Positions 17,713-25,953 are shown, counted from the stretch's first letter. The stretch is 42,262 bases of DNA from JALHTG01 sp964653695 (GCA_964653695.1 CAZZFQ010000006.1:1-42262); one strand, 5' to 3'. Numbers and translations: made by a program. Notes: generated by a model not told the origin, from the sequence alone.

Positions 17713-18705
17713 TTATGAGCGCGCAACTCTTGGGAGATAACTCGCAAGAGCATCGAAGGCTTTTTCTACCCAGCCAATGACCCCGTGCGGGCGAAGAACC
17801 GCTACTCCAACAGTCAGTAAGCCAGCTACCACGTAGTCTAGACCTCTTCCTCCGACATATGCGCGACTGAGTTCCATTATGGGATGAATAATAGCTGCTC
17901 CTACAACTGGTCCGCCTAGAGTTGCCATCCCTCCTACAACCGCGCCCATCAGAATCTCTGTCGACACGCCAACCGCCATTACAGTATCCGGTGATATGTA
18001 CAGGACGTACTGCGCGTAGAATGTTCCCCCAAATGCTGTAAGAGCCGCACTGATCGCCGCGGCAATCACTTTGTACTTGAAAGCGTTTATGCCAAGACTC
18101 TCAGCCATTTCCTCATCATCCTTAATCGCAATGAAGTAGTATCCCAGCTTTGATTTGATGATCCGCCGTTCCACATATAGAATAGCCACCAACATTGCAA
18201 AGATTATGTAGTAGTAGCCGAGCCTGCTAGAGTGGAACTGGAAATGGTACATGGAGTCAGGTACGACAGGCATCAAGAGACCCCATGCGCCCCCCACAAC
18301 TGACCAGTTTATGAAGGCCACCCTCAAAATCTCTGCCAATGCAATTGTGGCGATCACAAAGTAATGCCCCTTCAATCCTAGTCTGAAACAGATGACCCCC
18401 ACCAAAGCTCCGAACGCAGCTGCAATAATCATCCCAGCAATTGCCCCGATCCAAGGCGTCACAGCATAGAACATGTAGAGAGCGGTGGACACGTAGGCTC
18501 CTAGCCCCATGAACGCTGAATGCCCCCAAGAGAGTTTTCCAGTGTATCCACAGCCCAAGTTCCATGCCGACCCCAAATACGCGAACAATCCCACCATTAT
18601 TGCTACGTGGAGAATGAATGGGGTCACGAGCGCCGGCAACAGGAGAGCAACCGCAATCAGAATGATGAGAAGGAAGCGCCTCTGAGACATCTGGAAGGCG
18701 ACCAT
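17713..18705 (-). CDS. livM: Branched-chain amino-acid type ABC permease, LivM
   Basis: This 330-aa integral membrane protein has about eight to ten hydrophobic helices. Typical LivM landmarks are YLGSAWNLGCGYTGKLSWGHSAFMGLGAY near the N-terminus, the EAA-like cytoplasmic loop around IKDDEEMAESLGINAFKYKVIA and the glycine-rich GGMATLGGPVVGAA near the C-terminus. It forms the membrane channel with LivH. It starts six bases after the livH stop, so the two are tightly coupled. Confidence 0.94.
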   Translation of the reverse strand: MVAFQMSQRRFLLIILIAVALLLPALVTPFILHVAIMVGLFAYLGSAWNLGCGYTGKLSWGHSAFMGLGAYVSTALYMFYAVTPWIGAIAGMIIAAAFGALVGVICFRLGLKGHYFVIATIALAEILRVAFINWSVVGGAWGLLMPVVPDSMYHFQFHSSRLGYYYIIFAMLVAILYVERRIIKSKLGYYFIAIKDDEEMAESLGINAFKYKVIAAAISAALTAFGGTFYAQYVLYISPDTVMAVGVSTEILMGAVVGGMATLGGPVVGAAIIHPIMELSRAYVGGRGLDYVVAGLLTVGVAVLRPHGVIGWVEKAFDALASYLPRVARS

Positions 18706-18711
18706 CCCCGG

Positions 18712-19569
18712 TCACTTTCCACCTCCAAAAATCCCTTGAGGCCTCAATGCAAGCACGAGAAGGAAGACAGATTGGTATATCGCTTCTTTCCAAGAAGGCC
18801 CAAGAAGGAACGCCCCTATGCCTTCAGCAAGCCCGATCGTTAGGCCACCAGCTACAGAAGCGAGAACATCTCCACAGCCGCCGACCACAACGACAACGAA
18901 CATTTTCAAGAGAAAAGCTGTTCCGACCATCGGATAGGTATAGTAGAATGTTGAGGTAAATACGCCTGCGATACCCGCGCAGGCAACGCCCACTCCGAAC
19001 ACGATCGCGTATACTCGCTTTACATTTATCCCCATAAGTGCCGCCGCCTCCCGACTCTCGCTGGTGGCCCGAATCGCGACACCCAGATCCGTTTTCTTCA
19101 GAAAGACGTATAGTGCAGCCACAACTGCTAAGGACCCTATGTAGGAGACCAAAAGCGGCACGCTCAGGTTAATTCCTGCAAACCTGAGAGTGCTGTCGGT
19201 ATAGGGATTCAGGATCATCCTATAGTCTTCTTTCCAAACAAGCAAAGCCACGTTCTGGATGACGTACCCCATCCCAATGGTTGCGACGGCTTGAATAAAC
19301 TGAGGTGCTCCAAGCAGCCTGTCGATTATGAGCTTTTGAGCAAAGAAACCTGCCACAAAAAAAAGGGGGATGTTAATAAAAATAGCGAGAAGCGGGTGAA
19401 CGCCATAAAGTGCGAAAGACCAGTACGTGACATACATGGCGATCATCATCATGTCAGCCTGTGCGCAGTTGATTACATCCATGACTCCGTAGATCAGATT
19501 GAAGCCAACTGCTACGAGAGCGTAGATTCCGCCTAGCAGAATCGATGAAATTATGACTTGCGCCATCAC
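18712..19569 (-). CDS. livH: Branched-chain amino-acid type ABC permease, LivH
   Basis: A 285-aa membrane protein with about eight helices. The N-terminal GGIYALVAVGFNLIYGVMDVINCAQADMMM-like block and the loop ATSESREAAALMGINVKRVYAIVFG (coupling helix to the ATPases) are diagnostic of LivH. It sits 45 bases after livK and six before livM in one operon. Members of this family import leucine, isoleucine, valine, other amino acids, amides or urea; the substrate cannot be read from the permease. Confidence 0.94.
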   Translation of the reverse strand: MMAQVIISSILLGGIYALVAVGFNLIYGVMDVINCAQADMMMIAMYVTYWSFALYGVHPLLAIFINIPLFFVAGFFAQKLIIDRLLGAPQFIQAVATIGMGYVIQNVALLVWKEDYRMILNPYTDSTLRFAGINLSVPLLVSYIGSLAVVAALYVFLKKTDLGVAIRATSESREAAALMGINVKRVYAIVFGVGVACAGIAGVFTSTFYYTYPMVGTAFLLKMFVVVVVGGCGDVLASVAGGLTIGLAEGIGAFLLGPSWKEAIYQSVFLLVLALRPQGIFGGGK

Positions 19570-19614
19570 CGCTATGTCCGTCGTCCGTCACCCTGTCCCG
19601 CTATCTCTTTCACT

Positions 19615-20871
19615 CTATGCCCAAGGTGGTTTCTCAGACAACACGTATGTCGTAGTCGCGACTTCAAATGGCCATATAGTTCTCCATTTGCCATCGATCA
19701 GTTCTGTTATGATGCCCAGACCCAGAACATTCTGCCCGTTTTCATCGAACTTGATTCCCTTCCATGGCATCGACACCTTTGGCTCTGACCAGTTGGTTGC
19801 AATCAACGCCTTCCTGATGTCGTCAGGCTTCAAGGAACCGGATCTCTCTAAGACATCAACCAGCAGCGTAGCGGCGGTGTATGACCTCGCCATAGTCCCG
19901 TCCATGTCTTTCTGGTATTTGGCACGAAAAGCGTCGTTCGCCTTCTTAATTGCGTCTTTTCCTCCGCCAAGGTCCGCACAGAACACTTCACGGCTGAACA
20001 CAAAGTACGCATCCTTTCCCAAGGTTCCAACATAGTCCGGATGGATGTGCCCCGCGTCGTTCGCAACCCAGAGCCTCGGCCAATAGCCTTGAGTCTTGAA
20101 CGTCCTAGTGAATAGAATCGCATCTGAAAGGTACGATGCTTGCATCAAAACATCATGCGGAGTCGCCTTGAGTTTCAGTACTTCGGATGACAGGTCAACC
20201 GCGTTGGCGGGGTACGCCATATCGAGTACAATCTCGAATCCGAGTTTCGGAGCGTAATCTTTGATCACCTTAGCTGAGTCCGTTCCCCATAATGTGTTCT
20301 CGTACACAATCGCTATCTTCTTGAAGGATTTGCCTTCCTTCTTTCCCACGTCCACTACGAAGTCAACCATGTTCTTGACAAGAAGCTCATCGTGTGGTGT
20401 TGTTCTGAAAAACCATTTGAAGCCTCGTGCATGTAATGAGGGAGATGTGGAGTCAGGGTTGAGAAATGGGATCCCATATCTTTCGGCGACTTCGCTTGTT
20501 GTGGCTGTTACAGCGCTTCCATAGGAACCTACTAGGACATGTACTTTCGCCTCAGTTATGAGTCGTTCAGCTTCGGCTGCTCCTGTCTTCGGATCTCCTT
20601 TTGTGTCACCTACAAGAAGCTCTATCTTTGATCCTCCTAGCGACTTTATTCCTCCAGCATTGTTGACTTCATCCACTACTAGTGTGAAGGCATTCACCTG
20701 ATCTCTCCCGATGAGCGCCTGGGCTCCCGTGACCGGCCAGACTACGCCAACCTTGACTGCGGGCTTGGGAGTTAGAGTAGGGATGACGTACCCGTAACCG
20801 ATTCCAACTATTATCGCGACAATTACAATCGCGACTATTCCATACTTTGCCTTCTTCGAAGCAAGAGACAT
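19615..20871 (-). CDS. livK: Membrane-anchored amino-acid ABC substrate-binding protein, LivK type
   Basis: From ATG 20871 the product is 418 aa. An N-terminal hydrophobic helix (GIVAIVIVAIIVGIGYGYVI) after a lysine-rich start acts as signal or anchor; no lipobox cysteine follows. The periplasmic-binding fold then starts at VKVGVVWPVTGAQALIGRD and contains the type I features VGSYGSAVTATTSEVAERYGIPFLNPDS, typical of LivK/HmgA-like receptors. A longer frame from 20937 overlaps the likely promoter and was not used; a GGGGG run lies just before ATG 20871. It is the first gene of the liv operon and the receptor of the importer. Confidence 0.93.
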   Translation of the reverse strand: MSLASKKAKYGIVAIVIVAIIVGIGYGYVIPTLTPKPAVKVGVVWPVTGAQALIGRDQVNAFTLVVDEVNNAGGIKSLGGSKIELLVGDTKGDPKTGAAEAERLITEAKVHVLVGSYGSAVTATTSEVAERYGIPFLNPDSTSPSLHARGFKWFFRTTPHDELLVKNMVDFVVDVGKKEGKSFKKIAIVYENTLWGTDSAKVIKDYAPKLGFEIVLDMAYPANAVDLSSEVLKLKATPHDVLMQASYLSDAILFTRTFKTQGYWPRLWVANDAGHIHPDYVGTLGKDAYFVFSREVFCADLGGGKDAIKKANDAFRAKYQKDMDGTMARSYTAATLLVDVLERSGSLKPDDIRKALIATNWSEPKVSMPWKGIKFDENGQNVLGLGIITELIDGKWRTIWPFEVATTTYVLSEKPPWA

Positions 20872-20902
20872 TTTCTTTCCCCCAGAAACAACACGTGCTA
20901 GA

Positions 20903-20912
20903 CATCTATAAC
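20903..20912 (-). promoter_or_regulatory. Possible TATA box of the liv operon
   Basis: On the minus strand this reads GTTATAGATG, about 37 bases before the livK ATG at 20871, giving a short leader that still holds the GGGGG ribosome-binding run. By-eye call. Confidence 0.35.
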
Positions 20913-21040
20913 AGCTTTTCCATTGCGAGCTGTGCAAGCCTCAGAACCCCGGAGTATAGGTGAACAACAGACTCCGTATAGGCCACCTCGAGTACCGTCT
21001 TCGATAGAAGTCTCAGAAGGTTAATGGGTCACTCAAAGCA

Positions 21041-21763
21041 ATGCTAAACTCGAAGAAAGATATGTACAGGATAGGTCTGATCCTTCCGTCTTCAAACACC
21101 ACTATGGAACCTGAATTCAACCGCATCATGTCAGCTTATGCAACAGTTCATTCAACTCGCATACGTCTTCGGGAGGTTACTGCTTCTCAGCTTGAGACAA
21201 TGGAGAGAGAAACCGAGCACGCCGCTGGGCAACTGTCTGACGCGAACGTCGATGTCATATGTTATGGATGTACAAGTGGCAGCCTATTCAGAGGACTAGG
21301 CCACGACAAGGAGATAGTCCGAAGGATCGAGAAGGAGGCGCAAGTCCCCGCTGTGGCCACTGCGGGAGCTGTGGTTGAAGGTCTCAAGGCACTTGAGGTC
21401 AGGAGGGTGTCGGTGGCAACTCCTTACACAGAGGAGATTGAGCTTTTGGAAGATAGGTTTCTGCGCGACAACGATTTCGAGGTAGTTAGCATCAATAGCC
21501 TGGGCTTAGCCAAGAACTTGGACATAGGGGCACAGGATCCTGATATAGCTTATGCACTAGCAAAGAAGGTCTGCAAAGGCGACTCCGAAGGAGTATTCAT
21601 CAGTTGCACGAATTTCAGAACGGTCGAGATAGTTGGAAAGCTTGAAGCTGAACTCGGCAAGGCAGTTGTTTCAAGCAACACAGCGACCGCTTGGAAAGCG
21701 TTACGGCTTCTCGGCATTAGGGATAGTTTGCTGGGTTATGGCAGACTCTTGGACTTGAAGTAG
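21041..21763 (+). CDS. Maleate isomerase / Asp-Glu racemase superfamily enzyme
   Basis: This 240-aa protein has the two-cysteine layout of cofactor-independent racemases and of maleate cis-trans isomerase. The N-terminal motif PSSNTTMEPEF (16-26) is characteristic of maleate isomerase. The first catalytic cysteine is in CYGCTSGS (Cys77) and the second in ISCTNFRT (Cys189). It could isomerise maleate to fumarate, or be an arylmalonate-decarboxylase-like or hydantoin racemase-like enzyme; maleate isomerase-like is the best match by motif. It is divergent from the liv operon, so a link to degradation of an imported compound is possible. Its 3' end overlaps the mobA end by 47 bases. Confidence 0.88.
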   Translation: MLNSKKDMYRIGLILPSSNTTMEPEFNRIMSAYATVHSTRIRLREVTASQLETMERETEHAAGQLSDANVDVICYGCTSGSLFRGLGHDKEIVRRIEKEAQVPAVATAGAVVEGLKALEVRRVSVATPYTEEIELLEDRFLRDNDFEVVSINSLGLAKNLDIGAQDPDIAYALAKKVCKGDSEGVFISCTNFRTVEIVGKLEAELGKAVVSSNTATAWKALRLLGIRDSLLGYGRLLDLK

Positions 21764-22388
21764 ACATCTGCGAACCCAGTATTCTCTTGGTGCGCAGAAG
21801 ATCATTGTGAGTGTTGATATTCACAAACATATTGAGATCTGAATCAATCTTCCGGATCGCCTCCGTTGATAGATAAAGAGCCCTCGCAAGAGAGAGTATC
21901 ATGGCCCTCATGTCGGACCGTCCCTTTCGCAAAGCCGTGGTACTGGCTGTCCGACATCTATCGACATCGTAAACGGAGTGGAGTGGCTCAATATAGCCAC
22001 TCGGCCATCTAGGTATGACTGCATCATATGTCCAGGACAATTCATACAGAAGACGCATGAGCTCCGGGGACACGAGTGGCATATCGCAGCCTACTACAGC
22101 CACCTTCTCCCCAGTCACTCTCTTCAATCCTGACCAGAGTCCGTTCAGTGGCCCATTGCCTGGCCACTCGTCAAGAACGAAGAGGCAATTCCTGACTAAT
22201 TGTGAGTAGGCTTTCCTCTGACTCTTAGAGCGAACCGCAATAACAACCTCTCTGGCCACGCTGGCAACCTTTCCATATACATGCTCGATTAGCGTCCTGT
22301 CGTCGAGGGGCAAAAGACCTTTGTCTCCTCCGAATCTCACTGAACGCCCGCCAGCGAGGATTATCGCAGATTTCACGGACCCTGTCAC
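21717..22388 (-). CDS. mobA: Molybdenum cofactor guanylyltransferase, MobA-like
   Basis: This 223-aa nucleotidyltransferase has the signature LAGGRSVRFGGDK at 11-23, the metal-binding GCDMPL and the IEPLHSVY and NINT motifs seen in MobA. MobA attaches GMP to molybdopterin to form the dinucleotide cofactor, so its presence suggests a Mo- or W-enzyme in this organism. GTG 22388 is the start; GTG 22376 is a close alternative. The last 47 bases overlap the convergent racemase-family gene. The C-terminal tail after NINTHNDLLRTKRIL is about 20 residues of low similarity. Confidence 0.87.
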   Translation of the reverse strand: MTGSVKSAIILAGGRSVRFGGDKGLLPLDDRTLIEHVYGKVASVAREVVIAVRSKSQRKAYSQLVRNCLFVLDEWPGNGPLNGLWSGLKRVTGEKVAVVGCDMPLVSPELMRLLYELSWTYDAVIPRWPSGYIEPLHSVYDVDRCRTASTTALRKGRSDMRAMILSLARALYLSTEAIRKIDSDLNMFVNINTHNDLLRTKRILGSQMSTSSPRVCHNPANYP

Positions 22389-22604
22389 ACCTGATGCCTT
22401 GCCTATGCGTCAGAATCCCGTCCGGGCTGGAATAAAGGCATGCTCACGCCCTTGAACAGTTCAATCACTCAGACAGTGCTGCGCATCGGTGGAGCATGTG
22501 GTCACATTCTAGATCGAGCAATCTGCGTCCGAGATGACAGCGAAAGCTCTTTCATATAGGAGGACTGAACGTAAGCATACGACAGCGGGACTGTCTGCTT
22601 TCTC

Positions 22605-22614
22605 GTATACCTTA
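22605..22614 (+). promoter_or_regulatory. Possible TATA box of the DUF72 gene
   Basis: GTATACCTTA is centred 30 bases before the TTG start at 22640, consistent with a leaderless mRNA. It was identified by eye. Confidence 0.35.
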
Positions 22615-22639
22615 TTCCTTTCTACGCACACTATTCGGA

Positions 22640-23404
22640 TTGGAGAAATTGATTAAGGCAGGTTGTTGCGGCTTCGGACTTAAGGGTGGAGTTAAGGCAT
22701 ACTATCAGTCCTTTGAAGTGGTCGAGCTTCAATCAACATTCTACAGATTGCCAAGAATCGAGACAGCACACAAATGGAGAAATGGAGCACCTCAAGGCTT
22801 TGAGTTTGTTGTAAAGGCCTGGCAAGCAATAACTCATCCACCTTCAAGTCCCACATGGAGGCGCGCAGGAGCAATTCGGGATGAGCAGGAGAAAGGTCAG
22901 TATGGTCATCTAAGGCCTACTGCGAAGAACCTAGATGCGTGGAAAAGGACACTCGAGATCTGCAGGATTCTCAATTCAGAAATATGCGTGATTCAGTGCC
23001 CCCCTTCATTCGTTCTAGACACACAAAATGTGGCGAATATGAGGAGATTCTTTGGTCGGATTCCTAGAAATGGCCTGAGCCTTGCTTGGGAACCTCGGCA
23101 TCGGAGCTGGCATAACAATCCTGAAGTTGTGAGAAAGCTGTGTAGTGAACTCCGGCTCACTCATGTGGTGGACGTCCTCAAGAGAGAACCCCAGTCAACA
23201 CAGGATATAAGTTACATAAGGCTTCACGGGTTACCTGCGGAGTTAAGCTACAAATACTCCTACACCGACGCAGATCTGAAACTTCTACTCCAGAAGGTAA
23301 CAAGGCTAGACGCAGAGAAGACATATGTCCTATTCAATAATGTGACTATGGCGAAGGATTGCCTTCGTTTCAAAGAACTTCTTCAAGCAAGTGTCAGCCC
23401 ATAG
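22640..23404 (+). CDS. DUF72 (YecE-like) TIM-barrel protein
   Basis: This 254-aa protein carries the DUF72 pattern: GCCGFG at the N-terminus, then YYQSFEVVELQSTFYRLP, VVKAWQAITHP and the central LAWEPRHRSW, ending with YVLFNNVTMAKDC. DUF72 proteins have a TIM-barrel fold with a conserved acidic/histidine pocket and no settled function. The usual N-terminal glycine-rich strand begins right after TTG 22640. No operon partner is evident. A 251-base intergenic region precedes it, holding the likely promoter. Confidence 0.88.
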   Translation: MEKLIKAGCCGFGLKGGVKAYYQSFEVVELQSTFYRLPRIETAHKWRNGAPQGFEFVVKAWQAITHPPSSPTWRRAGAIRDEQEKGQYGHLRPTAKNLDAWKRTLEICRILNSEICVIQCPPSFVLDTQNVANMRRFFGRIPRNGLSLAWEPRHRSWHNNPEVVRKLCSELRLTHVVDVLKREPQSTQDISYIRLHGLPAELSYKYSYTDADLKLLLQKVTRLDAEKTYVLFNNVTMAKDCLRFKELLQASVSP

Positions 23405-23461
23405 GGTAATCGCGTTTCCTCTCAAGGCATTATCCGTACCCCTGAATGATTATCTGATGCT

Positions 23462-23584
23462 TCATAGTAGAACGTCTTTTGGCAGGGGCACGTTGCTTTC
23501 CGTGAGCTTGTGATTCTCTATGGCGGCCAGGTACTTACATGCATAGAGGGTCTTCCCCAAGAACATGCTGCAGATCATGTTCAC
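23462..23584 (-). CDS. Possible 40-aa small ORF
   Basis: On the minus strand GTG 23584 opens a 40-codon frame ending at TGA 23462. The product starts VNMICSMFLGKTLYACKYLAA and ends LTESNVPLPKDVLL, which looks like real protein with one amphipathic helix. An in-frame TAA sits just upstream and a TATA-like AATAAAGTA lies about 40 bases before the GTG. No family is recognised. It occupies most of an otherwise empty 274-base gap. Confidence 0.3.
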   Translation of the reverse strand: MNMICSMFLGKTLYACKYLAAIENHKLTESNVPLPKDVLL

Positions 23585-23678
23585 ATCTTCAAAGGTTTCT
23601 ATCGAAGTCCCTAACGCGATACTTTATTTCTATGATGCGTAACACTGAAAGCCAAATATCGAGCCTCCTTAGACAGCG

Positions 23679-24425
23679 GTGAGATCTCCAACGGTTGGAC
23701 TACCCGATGTTGCCAAGCCTCCGATTCCTATCCGCATAAGGGACACGCTGAACTTCGCAAGGCTCGGCTTGGCACTAAGCGAAGGATCACAGATCCTTTG
23801 GCACATACGGCTCGAAGGAAGAGACCTTCTAGCTCTCTTCACTGCCTACATGTACTGGAATGGTGACCTCCCCCTTCTGGCGTATGTCAACTCTGATCAA
23901 AGACCAAAACCATTCCTCGCGTACAAGAGCGATTCACCAAAAGGTGAAGAAGTCGTTTTCTGTGATGATGTCGACGACACTAGGTACAAGTATGGATCCT
24001 TCATAGAAGTCAAGAAAATCCCCAAGACTTTTAGGGACTCTCTCAACGGGGAGTATCCATCTCCCGCTGAACCATTGCTCACTGAGGTTGAGAACCTGAA
24101 CTCCATAGTCAGGATTCTTCTACCTCTTTCTTTCAGAGAAGGCACAGTATTTCCTCTTTGGCAATTCAAACGGAACGGAAAGTACATAGTAGGGACTTGC
24201 ATCCCATTTGAACACTACTATGAAGCTGACGCGTTGCCTGTCTTCTTCTATGTGACCAGGGAGGAGCCTCTAAAGGCTCCATTCATCAAATATGCCGCCT
24301 CGCGCCCGGCCGGAGAGAAGTTGGAACTCTCCAACAACACCTCAGACGCTAAGTACTTCTACGTCAAGATAGTGGATGCAGAGGACCTGCCTATCGTTCC
24401 GAAAGAGAAGTCATTAATCACGTAG
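23679..24425 (+). CDS. Orphan 248-aa soluble protein, unknown
   Basis: GTG 23679 opens a 248-codon frame without signal peptide or membrane segment. It contains many aromatic and charged residues (for example YMYWNGDLPLLAYVN and PLWQFKRNGKYIVGTCIP) and reads as a mixed alpha/beta domain, perhaps two similar halves, because SDSPKGEEVVFCDDVDDTRYKYG and ASRPAGEKLELSNNTSDAKYFY have a similar layout. I recognise no family or catalytic motif. It lies between DUF72 and a convergent ribbon-helix-helix gene. Confidence 0.7.
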   Translation: MRSPTVGLPDVAKPPIPIRIRDTLNFARLGLALSEGSQILWHIRLEGRDLLALFTAYMYWNGDLPLLAYVNSDQRPKPFLAYKSDSPKGEEVVFCDDVDDTRYKYGSFIEVKKIPKTFRDSLNGEYPSPAEPLLTEVENLNSIVRILLPLSFREGTVFPLWQFKRNGKYIVGTCIPFEHYYEADALPVFFYVTREEPLKAPFIKYAASRPAGEKLELSNNTSDAKYFYVKIVDAEDLPIVPKEKSLIT

Positions 24426-24453
24426 AAAACCTTGCGCGACACTGATCTAGCAA

Positions 24454-24471
24454 CGGGTTTTCGAAAATCCG
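24454..24471. repeat. 18-bp near-perfect palindrome
   Basis: CGGGTTTTCGAAAATCCG is a palindrome with one mismatched pair. It lies between the stops of the orphan protein and the ribbon-helix-helix gene. It could be a regulator-binding site or a short bidirectional hairpin. Confidence 0.5.
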
Positions 24472-24573
24472 TTCGACTGCCATATGAAATAGGTATAGAC
24501 TGTTCTGGCCCTATTCTGAAAGACGCATCATCCTAAGCGATGATAAATTGAAAACTAAGAGAAAGAATATTCG

Positions 24574-24726
24574 TCAGTCTGCATCAGATTTCCAAAGCTC
24601 TCTTTTAAGGAGGTCCCTGACAGCAGCTCTGATCGCTGCACTCCTATTCTGGTACATGCCGGCTTTCACAAGTTCGTCGAGACCCTCCAAGATAGCCTCT
24701 GGAAGCTTGACAGTTACTAGCTTCAT
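24574..24726 (-). CDS. Ribbon-helix-helix (CopG-type) DNA-binding protein
   Basis: From ATG 24726 the product is 50 aa: a short beta strand MKLVTVKLPEAI, then helix 1 LEGLDELVKAG and helix 2 NRSAAIRAAVRDLLKRELW, the classical RHH fold that dimerises and binds the major groove through the strand. Such proteins are small repressors, often antitoxins, but no toxin gene adjoins it. The same frame is open upstream to 25077 without a stop (in-frame GTG at 24960, a Shine-Dalgarno plus ATT at 25077), so the gene may encode a longer protein whose C-terminus is the RHH domain; see the separate entry. Confidence 0.75.
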   Translation of the reverse strand: MKLVTVKLPEAILEGLDELVKAGMYQNRSAAIRAAVRDLLKRELWKSDAD

Positions 24727-25077
24727 GGAAGTGCCTCGCAGGATCGAGAAGTGAAAACAGGTTCCTGAGCGATAAGGCAGTTTGCAACGTATTTGTGAAA
24801 AAGCCACTGATCTGAACTGACTTCCAGACATGAAAACAACTTTCAGCGCCCGGACTTCAACTGGACGACCATAGAGAACCGAGATGCGTTTGGCTGCGCT
24901 GAATAGCGCTTGATCCAAATGCGGGAACTGACTGGATGTGGATATGATGTACTTTCGCACCGAGAAAGTGGCAGCGTGCTCTCGACACTGTCGATGGATC
25001 TCCTGTAGTTTGTGAGCGAGACTAGCATCGACAAAAGAGCAAGAATCAATCCGTGGGGGTAGTGCATTCAGAAGAAT
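24727..25077 (-). other. Cryptic open frame continuing the RHH gene upstream
   Basis: This stretch of the 434-base gap before S25e is fully open on the minus strand and in frame with the RHH gene. Its translation looks protein-like, for example LAHKLQEIHRQCREHAATFSV and then ALFSAAKRISVLYGRPVEV. It has no ATG or TTG in its first part; the first standard start is GTG 24960. At 25085-25090 an AGGAGG sits seven bases before an ATT codon at 25077, a good position for a non-standard start. An in-frame TGA closes the frame just upstream at about 25089-25091. It may be the N-terminal part of a 167-aa protein, or a remnant gene. No family is recognised. Confidence 0.4.
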
Positions 25078-25126
25078 GAAGAAGCCTCCTCATGCAAACC
25101 GACCAAAGTAGGCGTCATGCATAACA

Positions 25127-25134
25127 GTTTTATG
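25127..25134 (+). promoter_or_regulatory. TATA-like box for S25e
   Basis: GTTTTATG lies centred 30 bases before ATG 25161, as expected for a leaderless archaeal mRNA. It also contains the alternative GTG start at 25134, which makes that start unlikely. Confidence 0.45.
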
Positions 25135-25160
25135 TGTCAGTTCAATCCTTTATTCTTCGA

Positions 25161-25499
25161 ATGGAGGTATCGGCAATCGGAGGCGCCAAGAAGAAGAGCC
25201 TAGCCCAGATGGAAAAGTCGCAAGTTCAGCAAGATGCAACTCAACCTAAAAAAGGAAAAACAAAGCCTGCCTCAACTGAGAAGAGACTGAGAGCAGTGGA
25301 GTTGCAGGGAGTTGACGATTCCAAACTCATAGGCGAGATTGCGAAGATGGGTGCGATAACTCCTCACGCTGTGTCAACTCATTTCAATGTACGAATTGGA
25401 GCTGCCAAGGATATCCTCGAAGAGCTGGAGAGACGAAAAGCTCTTACCTCGGTGGGAGGCAACGCGAGAGTGAGGATATACCGAGCAGTCGCCGCCTAG
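25161..25499 (+). CDS. rps25e: 30S ribosomal protein S25e
   Basis: From ATG 25161 this is a 112-aa protein with the S25e architecture: a basic N-terminal tail (GGAKKKSLAQMEK, then PKKGKTKP) followed by a winged-helix domain, DSKLIGEIAKMGAITPHAVSTHFNVRIGAAKDILEELERR and a wing at GGNARVRIYRAV. The longer frame from GTG 25134 adds nine residues not seen in the family, and the TATA position argues against it. S25e is found in eukaryotes and TACK archaea and is largely missing from Euryarchaeota. Its stop overlaps the stop of the convergent cyclophilin-like gene by four bases. Confidence 0.9.
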   Translation: MEVSAIGGAKKKSLAQMEKSQVQQDATQPKKGKTKPASTEKRLRAVELQGVDDSKLIGEIAKMGAITPHAVSTHFNVRIGAAKDILEELERRKALTSVGGNARVRIYRAVAA

Positions 25500-25870
25500 A
25501 AACGCTGAAGAACTATTCTTGATCCCTGCCTCACTTTTCTGAACAGATCTAAGCCTTCGATGATTTTTCCGATCACATTGACGGGACTGTACGGTTGCGA
25601 CTCTCCGTAGAAAACGCAGACCGCTGAACCGAGCGGCCAGTATGCTATCGTTCCCTTTTCCACCTTTGTCTTCTCCTTCTCGGTTCCAACCTTGACATTT
25701 GTTTCGAAGTAGATTTCTTCCTTCCAGACAGCTGCCCGGCCTTCTATGGGCATGGCTCTCATTAGGGCCTCTACCGTTCGAGGCGCTAGGAACCTAGCAA
25801 GCTCACCTATAGCCTCGCCAACCCCTTCGAGCACCAACCTTACTTTGAATCGGGAAAGGTCCCCCGACAT
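25496..25870 (-). CDS. Cyclophilin-like fold protein (TM1367/DUF369-type)
   Basis: This 124-aa protein matches the small archaeal and bacterial cyclophilin-like family (Pfam Cyclophil_like). It has VRLVLEGVGEAIGELARFLAPRTVEALMRAMPIEG in the first half, then IYFETNVKVG and the diagnostic KGTIAYWPLGSAVCVFYG. These proteins have a cyclophilin beta barrel but generally lack the canonical prolyl-isomerase residues, and their function is not settled. Start ATG 25870 is followed directly by the domain. It is divergent from a membrane-protein gene. Confidence 0.85.
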   Translation of the reverse strand: MSGDLSRFKVRLVLEGVGEAIGELARFLAPRTVEALMRAMPIEGRAAVWKEEIYFETNVKVGTEKEKTKVEKGTIAYWPLGSAVCVFYGESQPYSPVNVIGKIIEGLDLFRKVRQGSRIVLQRF

Positions 25871-25953
25871 CTCTAATCATGGGAACTATACCCAGCCTAG
25901 GATAGAAAAGACTGATTATGGCAAGCATTCTGTACAAGGTATAGCTTAGCTCA

